From positions 1 through 22,426 of IMG/VR virus record IMGVR_UViG_3300037189_018481: a stretch of DNA of 22,426 nt; one strand, given 5' to 3'. Under the pieces are notes generated by a model. That model ran no database searches, was not told where the DNA came from, and worked only from the letters and a program-made list of their open reading frames with translations. Numbering within the stretch: the first letter of the stretch is position 1; every line of letters begins with the position of its first letter. The position numbers and the translations under genes are program-made. This DNA is from a virus. Below, piece after piece: positions 6,722 through 15,409 of the stretch.

Positions 6722-7453
6722 ATGCCTTTACCAAAAATTGTAACTCCGACTTATGAGTTGACTTTGCCATCGAATAAGAAGCAGATTAAATATCGTCCCT
6801 TTCTTGTGAAGGAAGAAAAGGTATTAATTCTTGCAATGGAAAGTGGTGATTCTGAACAAATCACTAATGCAGTTAAAAATGTTTTAAGAGATTGTATTCT
6901 TACTAGAGGAATTAAGATTGACACTCTTCCAAGTTTTGATATTGAATATCTATTCTTAAACATTAGAGCAAAATCTGTTGGAGAATCCGTTGAACTTTCA
7001 ATTACTTGTCCAGATGATGGTGAAACTCAAGTAGATGTTGTAGTTAATATTGATGAAATTAAAGTAGAAATTCCAGAAGGGCATGAAACTGAAATTAAAG
7101 TAGATGATTCTATTACTGTAAAGATGAAGTATCCTTCACTTCAAGAATTTATTGATAATAATTTTGATTTTTCTAAACCGAATAGTAGTGAAGAAACAAT
7201 TAATAAATCTTTTGAGGTTATTGCATCTTGCATTGATATTGTTTATACCAAAGATGATTCTTGGTCTTCTAGTGATGTGACCAAAAAAGAAATTGTAGAA
7301 TGGTTACAGACAATGGATTCAAATCAATTCAAAGGAATTGAAAATTTCTTTGAAACTATTCCTAAATTATCTCACACTTTGATTGTCAAGAATCCAAAAA
7401 CCGAAGTAGAAAGTGAAGTTATTCTTGAAGGGTTATCAAGTTTTTTCGGATAA
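6722..7453 (+). CDS. 26: Baseplate hub subunit gp26
   Basis: 243 residues. The N-terminus MPLPKIVTPTYELTLPSNKK followed by IKYRPFLVKEEKVLILAMES is the hallmark of the T4 gp26 family (PF12322-type baseplate protein); T4 gp26 is 208 residues and has the same RPF...REEKVLL core. The middle holds SITCPDDGETQVDVVVNIDE and the C-terminal part is acidic and helical. gp26 takes part in hub assembly in T4. The ATG at 6722 has AGGAA about eight bases upstream. The stop overlaps the gene 51 start by one base (TAATG), as expected for coupled translation of two proteins acting in the same assembly step. Confidence 0.9.
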   Translation: MPLPKIVTPTYELTLPSNKKQIKYRPFLVKEEKVLILAMESGDSEQITNAVKNVLRDCILTRGIKIDTLPSFDIEYLFLNIRAKSVGESVELSITCPDDGETQVDVVVNIDEIKVEIPEGHETEIKVDDSITVKMKYPSLQEFIDNNFDFSKPNSSEETINKSFEVIASCIDIVYTKDDSWSSSDVTKKEIVEWLQTMDSNQFKGIENFFETIPKLSHTLIVKNPKTEVESEVILEGLSSFFG

Positions 7454-7635
7454 TGCTAAGTCATGAGGACTTAGAGGGATTTTATAGAATTAACTTTGCA
7501 TTGATGCAGTATCATAAATATTCATTAACTGAAATTGAAAATATGATACCCTGGGAAAGAGAAATTTATTTGACTCTTTTGGAAAATCATATTCAAGAGG
7601 AAGAAGAGAAGGCATCAAAAAAACAAAGTCTTTAA
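7453..7635 (+). CDS. 51: Baseplate hub assembly protein gp51
   Basis: 60 residues. DLEGFYRINFALMQYHKYSL (residues 6-25) followed by EIENMIPWEREIYLTLLENH and IQEEEEKA is the family signature; T4-type gp51 has a similar FYRLNFALMxxHxYSLxEIExMxPxERxI pattern. The protein is small, helical and acidic at its end. In T4, gp51 is required to assemble the hub but is catalytic or chaperone-like rather than a major virion part. It begins at the TAATG junction with gene 26. A CATAAATA string occurs inside the gene at 7513-7520 but is probably fortuitous. Confidence 0.9.
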   Translation: MLSHEDLEGFYRINFALMQYHKYSLTEIENMIPWEREIYLTLLENHIQEEEEKASKKQSL

Positions 7636-7638
7636 TCC

Positions 7639-9762
7639 ATGAATACTAAAGATCTTATTGAATTAAAAAAACAAAGAATCCAGGAGGAACTTCGAAAATT
7701 AGTTCCTCCTGGATTCCATTTGTTTCCACCTCCAAAAATGAGAGGTGATTCTTATGATAAGTTAGATAAGTTTCTAGGAAGAGATGCTGAGTTTTTGATG
7801 CAGGTTGGATATTTAAATCCAACAAATAAAGGATATGATATTGCATTACAACATTTAAGATTCTTCGGTGGAAAACTTAAGGACTATAAAGAATTTGAAA
7901 ATACTGGATCATTTTATAATGATCCAGAATTAAATAAAAATCTTCGAGAGTGTTGTGATTATATCCTTCGATTCTATGAACTTGCAGAGATTACGATTAA
8001 AAGAATCAATGACGAAGAAGATGTAAGGTTAAAATTAATTCAGAAAGAAAGAGATAAACAGCAAAAAGACCTAGAACAATCTCAAGAAAAGAAAAAGAAA
8101 GCATCTGGGTTTGTTGCTGGTGCTACTAAGTTTCGTCCAGGAGAAACTGCATCAATTAAATCTGCAAAAGTTTCTGGTATTATTCCAAAAACAAAGGCAA
8201 TACCACAGGAACTTGCAGAAAAAATTTCAAAACCAGTAGATGCAACTATTGAAGAAACGGTTGCAGCACCAAAAAAGGTTGTATCTACTCTTGGAAGATT
8301 AACTCTTGATCTGGTTCAGATTAATGATAATTTGGATAGTGTCCGAAAAGTCATTGTAGAAGATTATAAAAATACTAAAGAATTTAATAAAAAAGAAGTA
8401 GATGAATATAGAAAGAGAGTTGCAAATCGTGGTAGAAGAATTGGTAGAAAAGAACTTGGTAGTGATAAAACAAGTCTTAAAGACTTAGTTAAAAAGTATG
8501 TTGGTGGATTTTTCACTGGAACTGGTGGTGCTATTCGTGCATTAGCACTTTTTAATATGCTTGAAGCATTTGCCAATGGCAATCCTATGAAAGCAATTGG
8601 ACCACTTCTTGGGATTGGTGCAACCTATTTGCCTGCAATTGGACAAGCAGTTGGTGGAATAATTGCTGCTAAAGTTCTTGGTGGAATATTTAAAGGTGGT
8701 AGAGGTGCTACTCAAGGTGTAAGAGCAGGAGCAGAAGTTGCTGGGAAGGGTGCTAAATTTCTTCCAGCACTTGGTAGAAGAGGTTTAGCAGGACTTGGTA
8801 TAGGGGCAGGAATTTTTGCTGCAAGTAAATTTTTAGGGTCTGGAAATGAACCTGATGCTCAACAACAAAGATTAGAAGATCTTACTCAAGAACAAAAAGG
8901 ATTGGTCAATCCTCAAAATCTTGTACCAATTCCTGAAGATGATTTGCAAAGATTTGAAAATTTAAATAAAAAATTTGAAAAAGCACTTGACCTTTTGATG
9001 GGAAAACAAAAGGACCAGGACAAAGGAACACCTACTGGTGCAGGAAATGCTCCACCAGCACCAATTTTGCCCCCACAAGATAACCCAACTCAACTAAATT
9101 CAGGTCAATATAAAGATATAATTAATCAAGCATCTCAAATTAGTGGAATTCCTGCTTCTCAAATAGCAGCAATGGGTAAAATTGAATCTACATTTGATCC
9201 AAATGCAAAATCAGAATCTGGTGCTCTTGGAATAATGCAAATGATGCCAGATACTTTTGCCGAACAATATAAAAAATATGGAAAACAATATAATTTAAAA
9301 AATGATATTAAAGACCCACAAACAAATATAATTTTAGGTTCTTTGTATATGAAGGATCTCTTAAATGGACCAGCAAAAGGTAATGTGGAACAGATGGTTA
9401 AAATGTATAATGCTGGACCCGCAGGGAATCTATCTGCATCACAACCAATGGAACATTGGAAAAAATTTAAAAGTGCCTTGAAAGATTTTAAAAATTTGGA
9501 ATCTGGATTGAGTGGAATGAACTTAGTTCCATCGGCACCAGTTTTACCACCACCAACACAAACACCAAGACAATATCAAAATGTAACTCTTGCTCCATCA
9601 TCACCTTCACCAGTGATAGTTCCATTTGCAACACCACAAAAACAAGAATCATCTCCAATGTCAATGAGTGACCAAGGTAATGTTATAATTGATCCAGTAT
9701 CTACATCTTATTCTGATAATTTTTTAACATTATATTCAAGATTAATTTATCAAATTGTATAA
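7639..9762 (+). CDS. Tape-measure-like tail protein with lytic transglycosylase domain
   Basis: 707 residues. Residues 1-125 contain MRGDSYDKLDKFLGRDAEF and other motifs I do not know from T4. A long charged helical region follows (about 115-285, KERDKQQKDLEQSQEKKKK). At 287-400 comes a Gly/Ala hydrophobic part (YVGGFFTGTGGAIRALALFN, AIGPLLGIGATYLPAIGQAVG). A soluble lysozyme-like SLT domain spans about 490-615: catalytic Glu516 in KIESTFDPNA, then SGALGIMQMMPDTF (527-540) and YNAGP (590-594), the three motifs of Slt-type transglycosylases. The tail is Pro-rich. The enzyme would cut glycan strands with formation of 1,6-anhydro-muramic acid at DNA injection. Location between genes 51 and 27 and the coiled-coil/hydrophobic layout suggest a tape measure or hub-lumen protein; no gp29 similarity was recognised. 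The gene starts three bases after gene 51. Confidence 0.75.
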   Translation: MNTKDLIELKKQRIQEELRKLVPPGFHLFPPPKMRGDSYDKLDKFLGRDAEFLMQVGYLNPTNKGYDIALQHLRFFGGKLKDYKEFENTGSFYNDPELNKNLRECCDYILRFYELAEITIKRINDEEDVRLKLIQKERDKQQKDLEQSQEKKKKASGFVAGATKFRPGETASIKSAKVSGIIPKTKAIPQELAEKISKPVDATIEETVAAPKKVVSTLGRLTLDLVQINDNLDSVRKVIVEDYKNTKEFNKKEVDEYRKRVANRGRRIGRKELGSDKTSLKDLVKKYVGGFFTGTGGAIRALALFNMLEAFANGNPMKAIGPLLGIGATYLPAIGQAVGGIIAAKVLGGIFKGGRGATQGVRAGAEVAGKGAKFLPALGRRGLAGLGIGAGIFAASKFLGSGNEPDAQQQRLEDLTQEQKGLVNPQNLVPIPEDDLQRFENLNKKFEKALDLLMGKQKDQDKGTPTGAGNAPPAPILPPQDNPTQLNSGQYKDIINQASQISGIPASQIAAMGKIESTFDPNAKSESGALGIMQMMPDTFAEQYKKYGKQYNLKNDIKDPQTNIILGSLYMKDLLNGPAKGNVEQMVKMYNAGPAGNLSASQPMEHWKKFKSALKDFKNLESGLSGMNLVPSAPVLPPPTQTPRQYQNVTLAPSSPSPVIVPFATPQKQESSPMSMSDQGNVIIDPVSTSYSDNFLTLYSRLIYQIV
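7676..7716. repeat. Perfect 16-bp inverted repeat (hairpin) in the 5' coding region
   Basis: GAATCCAGGAGGAACT (7676-7691) pairs without mismatch with AGTTCCTCCTGGATTC (7701-7716) around a nine-base loop. It begins 37 bases after the ATG at 7639 and encodes part of RIQEELRKLVPPGF. No T run follows, so it is not a typical terminator. The left arm contains AGGAGG, a full Shine-Dalgarno match that would be hidden in the stem. Presence is certain; function is unknown. Confidence 0.9.
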
Positions 9763-9765
9763 GAT

Positions 9766-12069
9766 ATGCAAGACATTAATATAAAACCAGTAGAAAAAAA
9801 GAAACCTCAAGTTGTTGCAAAAGTTTCCAAAATTAGTGCAATTTTAGAAGTTTCAGATAAAGCAAAAAAAAGTTCTCTAAAATTAAGAAGAACTTTTGAA
9901 AAAGGAATTTATCAAAAAAGAACACAATTATCAGTTTTAAAACGATATAAAAGAAGACTTGATCTTATTGAATTGGAAGATGATAGAAGAACAAGGTTAA
10001 AATCAAGAAAAAAGATCCAACTACCAAATATAAAAAAGTTTGCAGGAAACTTCTTTTCTCCTGGTGCTGCTGATGATCCGTTTAAAGCAATTGGAGCATT
10101 AGCAGCATTTAATGCTGCAACTAAGGCATCAAGTGGTGATTGGTTGGGAGCATTTGGTCCAGCATTAGTTGCCGGTGGAGCATTACTTGGTCCTGGATTA
10201 TTAGGTGCAGGTGCAAATAGATTATTCAATAAGGGAGGAAAAGTTCCTAAAGGATTTGATAAATTTGGAAGAAGAGTTTCTAAACCTGTTCAACAAAGAT
10301 ATGCTCAAAGATATGGTGATAAAGCATTTAAAAATAGATTTGGTGCAAGAAATTTAAAAAATATTTCACCTTCAAATGGAGCATCAAAATTAGCAGGAAA
10401 GGGAATTCAAAAAGCATTAGGCAAATTTGGTAGAGCAATAATTCCAGGTGCTGGTGCATATTTTAGTGCTCAAGATGCAAAAGAAAGAGAAAAGGAAGGA
10501 GATATATTTGGATCTAGAGTTTCTGGATTATCTGCTACATTAGCAGGAACTGCTGCAGGACTTCAATTGGCTGCTGGTGGTGCTGCTGCTACTGGAATTG
10601 GATTGCCAGCAGCAGGAGTTATTGAATTAATTGCTGGTTCTGCTGAAGTATTGTCATTTGGATTAGATGCATTTAATTTACTTAGAGATGTAACAGGACA
10701 AAGTGATCCAAAAAATCAATTAAAAAAACAAACAGAAAAGCAAAAAGAATTAGTATTAAAAAAGAAAGATGATAAAAATAAATTAACATTCAAAAAAACT
10801 TTGAATAGTTATGAACGTGTTATTGATAAGTTTGATAAGTTTTCAAAATCTTTTTCTGGATCCTTTAATTCATATACAAAGGATGAATCAACTACAATGG
10901 CACGAAGAGTTGAAGATCAACTTGGGAATCAACCCACAGGGGGTGGAATTCCTGGGGAAGGATTTAGAGGACAGGTTGCACAATATCTTACTGGAGATAC
11001 AAGTGATTCAGGGTATGATAAATTTCACGATAGCACATATATTAATGGTAGATTTAATGACAACTATCATGATCATTTTGCATTTAAGGATAGAGCAACT
11101 GCAGTAAGAGCATATAAATTTTTAAAAGGAAAGAATATACAAGTTACTGAGTTGAAAGGTTATGATGTTGTGGGTGGGCACGGAGATGGATCTGCTCACT
11201 ATTCTGGTTTAGCATTTGATGTTCCTGGGGCACAATGGGGAGGAACTCCAGGAACTCCTTCTGGTCCAAAAGAACGTGCTGGATCTGCAAGAGTTAGAGC
11301 ATTAATGAATGAATTTTTTGGAGCATCAAATTCTAGTGGTGCAAGAAATATGTTTAATATGGAAATACATGCTACTGCAGCAAATGAAAAACAAAAATCT
11401 GGATTGATGCCAAGTTATCTAGATCCTTCTTCTAAAGTATCTAAAGAATTTGCATCTGTGTTTGGACAATATCCAAGAAGTTGGAGAGTTGATTCTAAAA
11501 CTGGAAAGGGACTGGGAATGTTGGAAAGAGGTGGAAACATTTTAGAAACTGATATGAAAAAGGGAGTAGATAAAAATGCTCAAGATATATTTAATGTCAT
11601 AAAAAATAATCCAAACACAACCTTTAATATTTTTGCAGGACATAATGATGTAACAAAAGGAGAACTTGGTGCTCCTGGAGAACAAAATTATAATAGATTA
11701 GTTGCAGAAAAATTAGAGGAAATGTCAAGAAGTTCAAAATTGAAAAATTTTACTTATCATAGATCTATAATTGCCAATAATGATAATGACCCAAATGCAA
11801 ATTGGAATCGAGTAAAGGCATTACGAGAACGTAATACTCAAATTATACAACCTCAACCTCAACAAAGAAATATAGCATCATATACACAATATGCACCAAG
11901 CACAAGACAGCAGCAAGTTATACCATTACCAATGCCATTATTACAACAACCAAATCAACCAATAATGATGCAGCAAAGTTCTTCTGCTCCATCTTTAATG
12001 CAAGGACCATCAGAAGAACAGGTGTTAAATAGTTTTTATAAGAGAGTCCTTCTTAATACATTACAGTAA
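9766..12069 (+). CDS. Tape-measure-like tail protein with M15 zinc peptidase domain
   Basis: 767 residues. A basic helical N-terminus is followed by a Gly/Ala hydrophobic part (about 90-150 and 235-310); FAGNFFSP, IGALAAFNAATKA and FGPALVAGGALLG match the corresponding part of the preceding protein. From about 400 to 545 lies an M15-like peptidase: SAHYSGLAFD (476-485) fits SxHxxGxAxD with zinc ligands His478 and Asp485, and MEIH supplies Glu533 and zinc ligand His535. M15 enzymes cleave D-amino-acid peptide bonds in peptidoglycan. A further segment (about 612-690) has AGH (His626) and GEQNYNRLVAEKL (Glu639), which may be an amidase-like fold; this is weak. The C-terminus is Gln/Pro-rich. The gene begins three bases after the previous stop and ends in a TAATG overlap with gene 27. 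It would open the cell-wall peptide cross-links during infection. Confidence 0.72.
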   Translation: MQDINIKPVEKKKPQVVAKVSKISAILEVSDKAKKSSLKLRRTFEKGIYQKRTQLSVLKRYKRRLDLIELEDDRRTRLKSRKKIQLPNIKKFAGNFFSPGAADDPFKAIGALAAFNAATKASSGDWLGAFGPALVAGGALLGPGLLGAGANRLFNKGGKVPKGFDKFGRRVSKPVQQRYAQRYGDKAFKNRFGARNLKNISPSNGASKLAGKGIQKALGKFGRAIIPGAGAYFSAQDAKEREKEGDIFGSRVSGLSATLAGTAAGLQLAAGGAAATGIGLPAAGVIELIAGSAEVLSFGLDAFNLLRDVTGQSDPKNQLKKQTEKQKELVLKKKDDKNKLTFKKTLNSYERVIDKFDKFSKSFSGSFNSYTKDESTTMARRVEDQLGNQPTGGGIPGEGFRGQVAQYLTGDTSDSGYDKFHDSTYINGRFNDNYHDHFAFKDRATAVRAYKFLKGKNIQVTELKGYDVVGGHGDGSAHYSGLAFDVPGAQWGGTPGTPSGPKERAGSARVRALMNEFFGASNSSGARNMFNMEIHATAANEKQKSGLMPSYLDPSSKVSKEFASVFGQYPRSWRVDSKTGKGLGMLERGGNILETDMKKGVDKNAQDIFNVIKNNPNTTFNIFAGHNDVTKGELGAPGEQNYNRLVAEKLEEMSRSSKLKNFTYHRSIIANNDNDPNANWNRVKALRERNTQIIQPQPQQRNIASYTQYAPSTRQQQVIPLPMPLLQQPNQPIMMQQSSSAPSLMQGPSEEQVLNSFYKRVLLNTLQ

Positions 12070-13373
12070 TGTCATCATATTTAAATTACAAAATACAAGA
12101 ATTCGTTATTGAATCATTAGATGGAACAAAATCCATCAATGCAGTTGGATGCATTGCTTCGGCAAAATATTATGAAGATTTATTTTCTCCATCTATTTTT
12201 ATCTCAATGGTTCTTGTGAACACTGATGGATTATTATCTGCACTTCCAATTCGAGGAGGAGAAAGAGTTAGATTAAAGATTGACCAAGAAGCAACTGGAA
12301 AATCAATTTCTATTAATGAAACCAAAAATCCATATTATATCTACAAAGTTTATGGAACAACAACTGAATCTACAAGAGAAACAATATTAGTTGAACTTGC
12401 TCCATCTGAACTTTTTACAAATGAAACTACAAGGGTTTTTAGAAGGTATCCAGATAAAGAAGGGTCTGTAGAAAAAATTAGTGATTCTGTAAGAAAAATT
12501 CTTAAAGATGTTTTGAAAACTACAAAAAATATAGATGTTGAACCATCAATGAATAGTTATTCTTTCTTTGGAAATTCAAAAAAACCTTTTGGAGTTTTGA
12601 CTTGGTTATGTCCAAAAGCAATTCCACAAGCAGGAAGTTCTTCTGGAGAATCTGGAACTGCTGGATTTTTATTTTATGAAAATAATAAAGGATATAATTT
12701 CAAAAGTGTAGATTCATTAATGAATGGATTGCAAATTAATTCTGGCAATGTAAAATCTTACGAAAAATATTTTTATACTGCAAACGCACCAGATCCAGCA
12801 TCAACTGAGGAAAATTATAGAGTAGTTGTGACTCCAACTTTTGAAAAGAACGTAAATATTTTTGAAAATCTAAGAATTGGTATGTATTCAAGTGTTAATT
12901 ATTTTTATGATATTAATACTCGTATTCCAACTGTTTATAAGTATAAACTTACTGAAAGTTATGATATTATGAAACATACTTCAAAAAGTACTGAACGACC
13001 AAAGATTTTAAATGGATTAGAAAATTCTCCATCTAGATTGATGGTAAAGATGATTGATAACTATACAATGGATACTTTATCCCCATCTGGAACATCAAAA
13101 GATTTGAAAGAAAAATATCAGTCACAATCTGTGGCAAGATATAACCTAGCATTTAGTCAAACTTTAAGTATTACTGTTCCATTAAATCTAAATCTTACAG
13201 TTGGTGATGTAATTGAGTTAAATATAGGTGAGGTTACAAAACAAGAAAAACAAAAGGATGCTAAGAAGTCAGGTCTTTATTTAATTAAAGAACTTGCACA
13301 TTCTTTTGAAACTAATCAAGGTTACACTGGTCTCAAACTTATTCGAGATTCTTACGGAACACAACAGAAATGA
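12069..13373 (+). CDS. 27: Baseplate hub protein gp27
   Basis: 434 residues (T4 gp27 has 391). Features: YKIQEFVIESLDGT at the start, LFSPSIFISMVLVNTDGLLSALPIRGGERV (about 33-63) and PYYIYKV, typical of the gp27/VgrG-type hub barrel; later SNSKKPFGVLTWL-like core, and at the end LNLNLTVGDVIELNIGE, GLYLIKELAHSFE and GYTGLKLIRDSYG (about 375-430), which I recall in cyanophage hub proteins. gp27 trimers form the ring that links the tail tube to the gp5 spike. The gene overlaps the hydrolase gene before it by one base and gene 5 after it by four (ATGA at 13370-13373), in the gene order expected for hub proteins that form one complex. Confidence 0.82.
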   Translation: MSSYLNYKIQEFVIESLDGTKSINAVGCIASAKYYEDLFSPSIFISMVLVNTDGLLSALPIRGGERVRLKIDQEATGKSISINETKNPYYIYKVYGTTTESTRETILVELAPSELFTNETTRVFRRYPDKEGSVEKISDSVRKILKDVLKTTKNIDVEPSMNSYSFFGNSKKPFGVLTWLCPKAIPQAGSSSGESGTAGFLFYENNKGYNFKSVDSLMNGLQINSGNVKSYEKYFYTANAPDPASTEENYRVVVTPTFEKNVNIFENLRIGMYSSVNYFYDINTRIPTVYKYKLTESYDIMKHTSKSTERPKILNGLENSPSRLMVKMIDNYTMDTLSPSGTSKDLKEKYQSQSVARYNLAFSQTLSITVPLNLNLTVGDVIELNIGEVTKQEKQKDAKKSGLYLIKELAHSFETNQGYTGLKLIRDSYGTQQK

Positions 13374-15409
13374 TACTAGAACATACTTTAGTTAATCCTA
13401 ATTTTGCTGGTAGAGATGGGTTCAAGTGGTTTATTGGACAAATTGCACCTTCAATCTCAAATGTAAATGAGAATGTAGAAGCAAAGGGTGGTCTTCGTTG
13501 TAAAGTAAGAATTCTTGGACATCATCCAGCAGATTCTACAATTAGTAATGAAAATCTTCCATGGGCACATGTATTGGTTCCTCCAAGTTTAGGTGCTGGG
13601 GAAGGAAACTATTCTGCTATGGGATCTGTTCAACCAGGAACAATTGTATTTGGATTCTTTTTGGATGGTGATGATGGTCAACAACCTGTAATTGTTGGAG
13701 CATTTTATTCTGGTTCTGATATTGAATCCATTAAATCTTGGAATAATATTTTATCTAAAGGAACATCAGAATTTAAACCATTTAGTCCACCTCCAACAAA
13801 AATTCCACCTCCATCAACAACTCCAATAGGAGTTGGAAGTACTAATACAAGTGCGGATAGAGGTGCTCCAAAAACTTCTGGAAAAGTTGTTAGTGCTGGT
13901 ACAACTAGAAAAGAACAACAAACAATTTTAGCAAATCAGACAGAAGCAAAAGGAATTATAATTGAACCTATTTTAAAATGTGAAACATCTTCAGGACCTT
14001 TATCAGGTATTACAAATCTTTTAAGAAAGTTTATTCGTATTGCAAATACACTTAAAGATGCAATTAATTTATATGTTAATCCAATTTTAAATAAAATTTC
14101 TGATATTGCAAATGAAGTTAAACAAATTGCAAACGCAATTGCAGATTTAATTATTGGACTTCTTAAGAAAATAAGAGATAAAATTATTGGAGAAATTTAT
14201 AAACTTTTAAAGGGACTTATAGATCAATTACTTCCCGCAAACTTAAAGGCATTAAAAGAGGCAGCAGCAGATAAAGCAACAAAACAAATTTGGTGTGTTT
14301 TTGAAAAAATTGCACAAAAAGTTTCTAAATTTATTTTAGATTTCTTAATGAATTTAATTGGAAAAGTTGTAAGTTTTCCTCTTTGTGCAGCAGAAGCATT
14401 TTTGGGTAGCATTCTTGGTTCAATTGTAAATGAACTTACAGATTCAATTCAAAATATTTTGGGAGAAATTACATCTAGTTTGGGAGGGGCAATCTCATCA
14501 GTGCTCTCAATTTTAGAAAATATTATTAATGCAGCTTCAAGTGCAATTACATTTTTATCATGTGAAGATAATAAGTGTACTCAACAATATGCATATGAGT
14601 TGAATAAAGGATATATTCCTAACCCAGGAATTGGATTTGATAATATAATGAAATATTCTGCATCTCAAGGAGCAAGAAATCTATCCAAAGATGTTAATTC
14701 TGCTGTGGATAAATTCTTAGGAAATACTTCAGGAACAACTGAAGGAAGTGAGTTTTCAACCTGCAATGCAACATCTATAAATTGTATTATTCCAACTGTT
14801 GCAATTTTTGGTGGTGGTGGTTCTGGAGCAATTGGAGAATCAGTTGTTAATTCATTAGGGCAAATTATTGGAGTCAATTTATTAAATGGTGGTTCTGGAT
14901 ATAACACTGCTCCATTTGTCTCATTCAATGATCCTTGCGAAAATGGATCTGGAGTTCAGGCATATACTAGGATTAATGAGAACGGACAAGTTACTAATGT
15001 CGTTATGATAGATCCTGGTTCTGGTTATCTTGGTCCTGCCGTAGTAACAACTCCTTGCGAAACAACTCCAGTAACTGAAAATGGATCAGAAATCTTTGGA
15101 ACAATTGCAGATGTAATTGTAGTAGAACCTGGATTTGGTTATACTAATTCGGATATAATTGTAGATTCTTCTTGTCCAAATGATGTGTCATTATCACCAG
15201 TAGTGGATGAAGATGGTAGAGTTGTTGGAATTAATATTATTAATCCCGGATCTTCTATTAATGTATTCCCAGAATTGCAAATAAATAGTGAGAATGGACA
15301 AGGTGCTGTTTTATTACCAGTCCTCAATTTCAAAAATGACATTTCATATGTTGAAACTGACCCTCAAAAAGTTCAAAAAGTAGTATATTGTGCAGAAGAT
15401 CATGAGTAA
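13370..15409 (+). CDS. 5: gp5-type spike base with OB domain, no lysozyme
   Basis: 679 residues. Residues 17-118 form the gp5/VgrG OB domain: FKWFIGQIAP, GLRCKVRILGHHP, LPWAHVLVPPS, PGTIVFGFFLDGDDGQQPVIVGAF. A Pro/Thr linker (136-175) follows. Where T4 gp5 has its lysozyme, I see no lysozyme motifs but a long helical, partly hydrophobic region (about 207-395, with LLRKFIRIANTLKDAINLY and LADLIIGLLKKIRDKIIGEI). Residues 478-655 hold four copies of a beta unit around GGSGY: IIGVNLLNGGSGYNTAPFV, VTNVVMIDPGSGY, ADVIVVEPGFGY and GINIINPGSSI. Such a protein would form the spike base bound to gp27. The muralytic role may have passed to the two proteins upstream of gene 27. It overlaps gene 27 by four bases and the next gene by eight. 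Confidence 0.8.
   Translation: MILEHTLVNPNFAGRDGFKWFIGQIAPSISNVNENVEAKGGLRCKVRILGHHPADSTISNENLPWAHVLVPPSLGAGEGNYSAMGSVQPGTIVFGFFLDGDDGQQPVIVGAFYSGSDIESIKSWNNILSKGTSEFKPFSPPPTKIPPPSTTPIGVGSTNTSADRGAPKTSGKVVSAGTTRKEQQTILANQTEAKGIIIEPILKCETSSGPLSGITNLLRKFIRIANTLKDAINLYVNPILNKISDIANEVKQIANAIADLIIGLLKKIRDKIIGEIYKLLKGLIDQLLPANLKALKEAAADKATKQIWCVFEKIAQKVSKFILDFLMNLIGKVVSFPLCAAEAFLGSILGSIVNELTDSIQNILGEITSSLGGAISSVLSILENIINAASSAITFLSCEDNKCTQQYAYELNKGYIPNPGIGFDNIMKYSASQGARNLSKDVNSAVDKFLGNTSGTTEGSEFSTCNATSINCIIPTVAIFGGGGSGAIGESVVNSLGQIIGVNLLNGGSGYNTAPFVSFNDPCENGSGVQAYTRINENGQVTNVVMIDPGSGYLGPAVVTTPCETTPVTENGSEIFGTIADVIVVEPGFGYTNSDIIVDSSCPNDVSLSPVVDEDGRVVGINIINPGSSINVFPELQINSENGQGAVLLPVLNFKNDISYVETDPQKVQKVVYCAEDHE

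Noticed and set aside
7513-7520. CATAAATA late promoter box inside gene 51
   Set aside because: The string encodes conserved gp51 residues (HKY) and lies 118 bases before the next start codon, unlike the 22-28 base spacing of the other boxes; ATAAATA is also expected several times by chance in DNA this AT-rich.
10811-11107. 98-codon plus-strand ORF within the M15 peptidase protein gene
   Set aside because: It is in a different frame of a gene whose own frame contains the peptidase motif; no independent start context.
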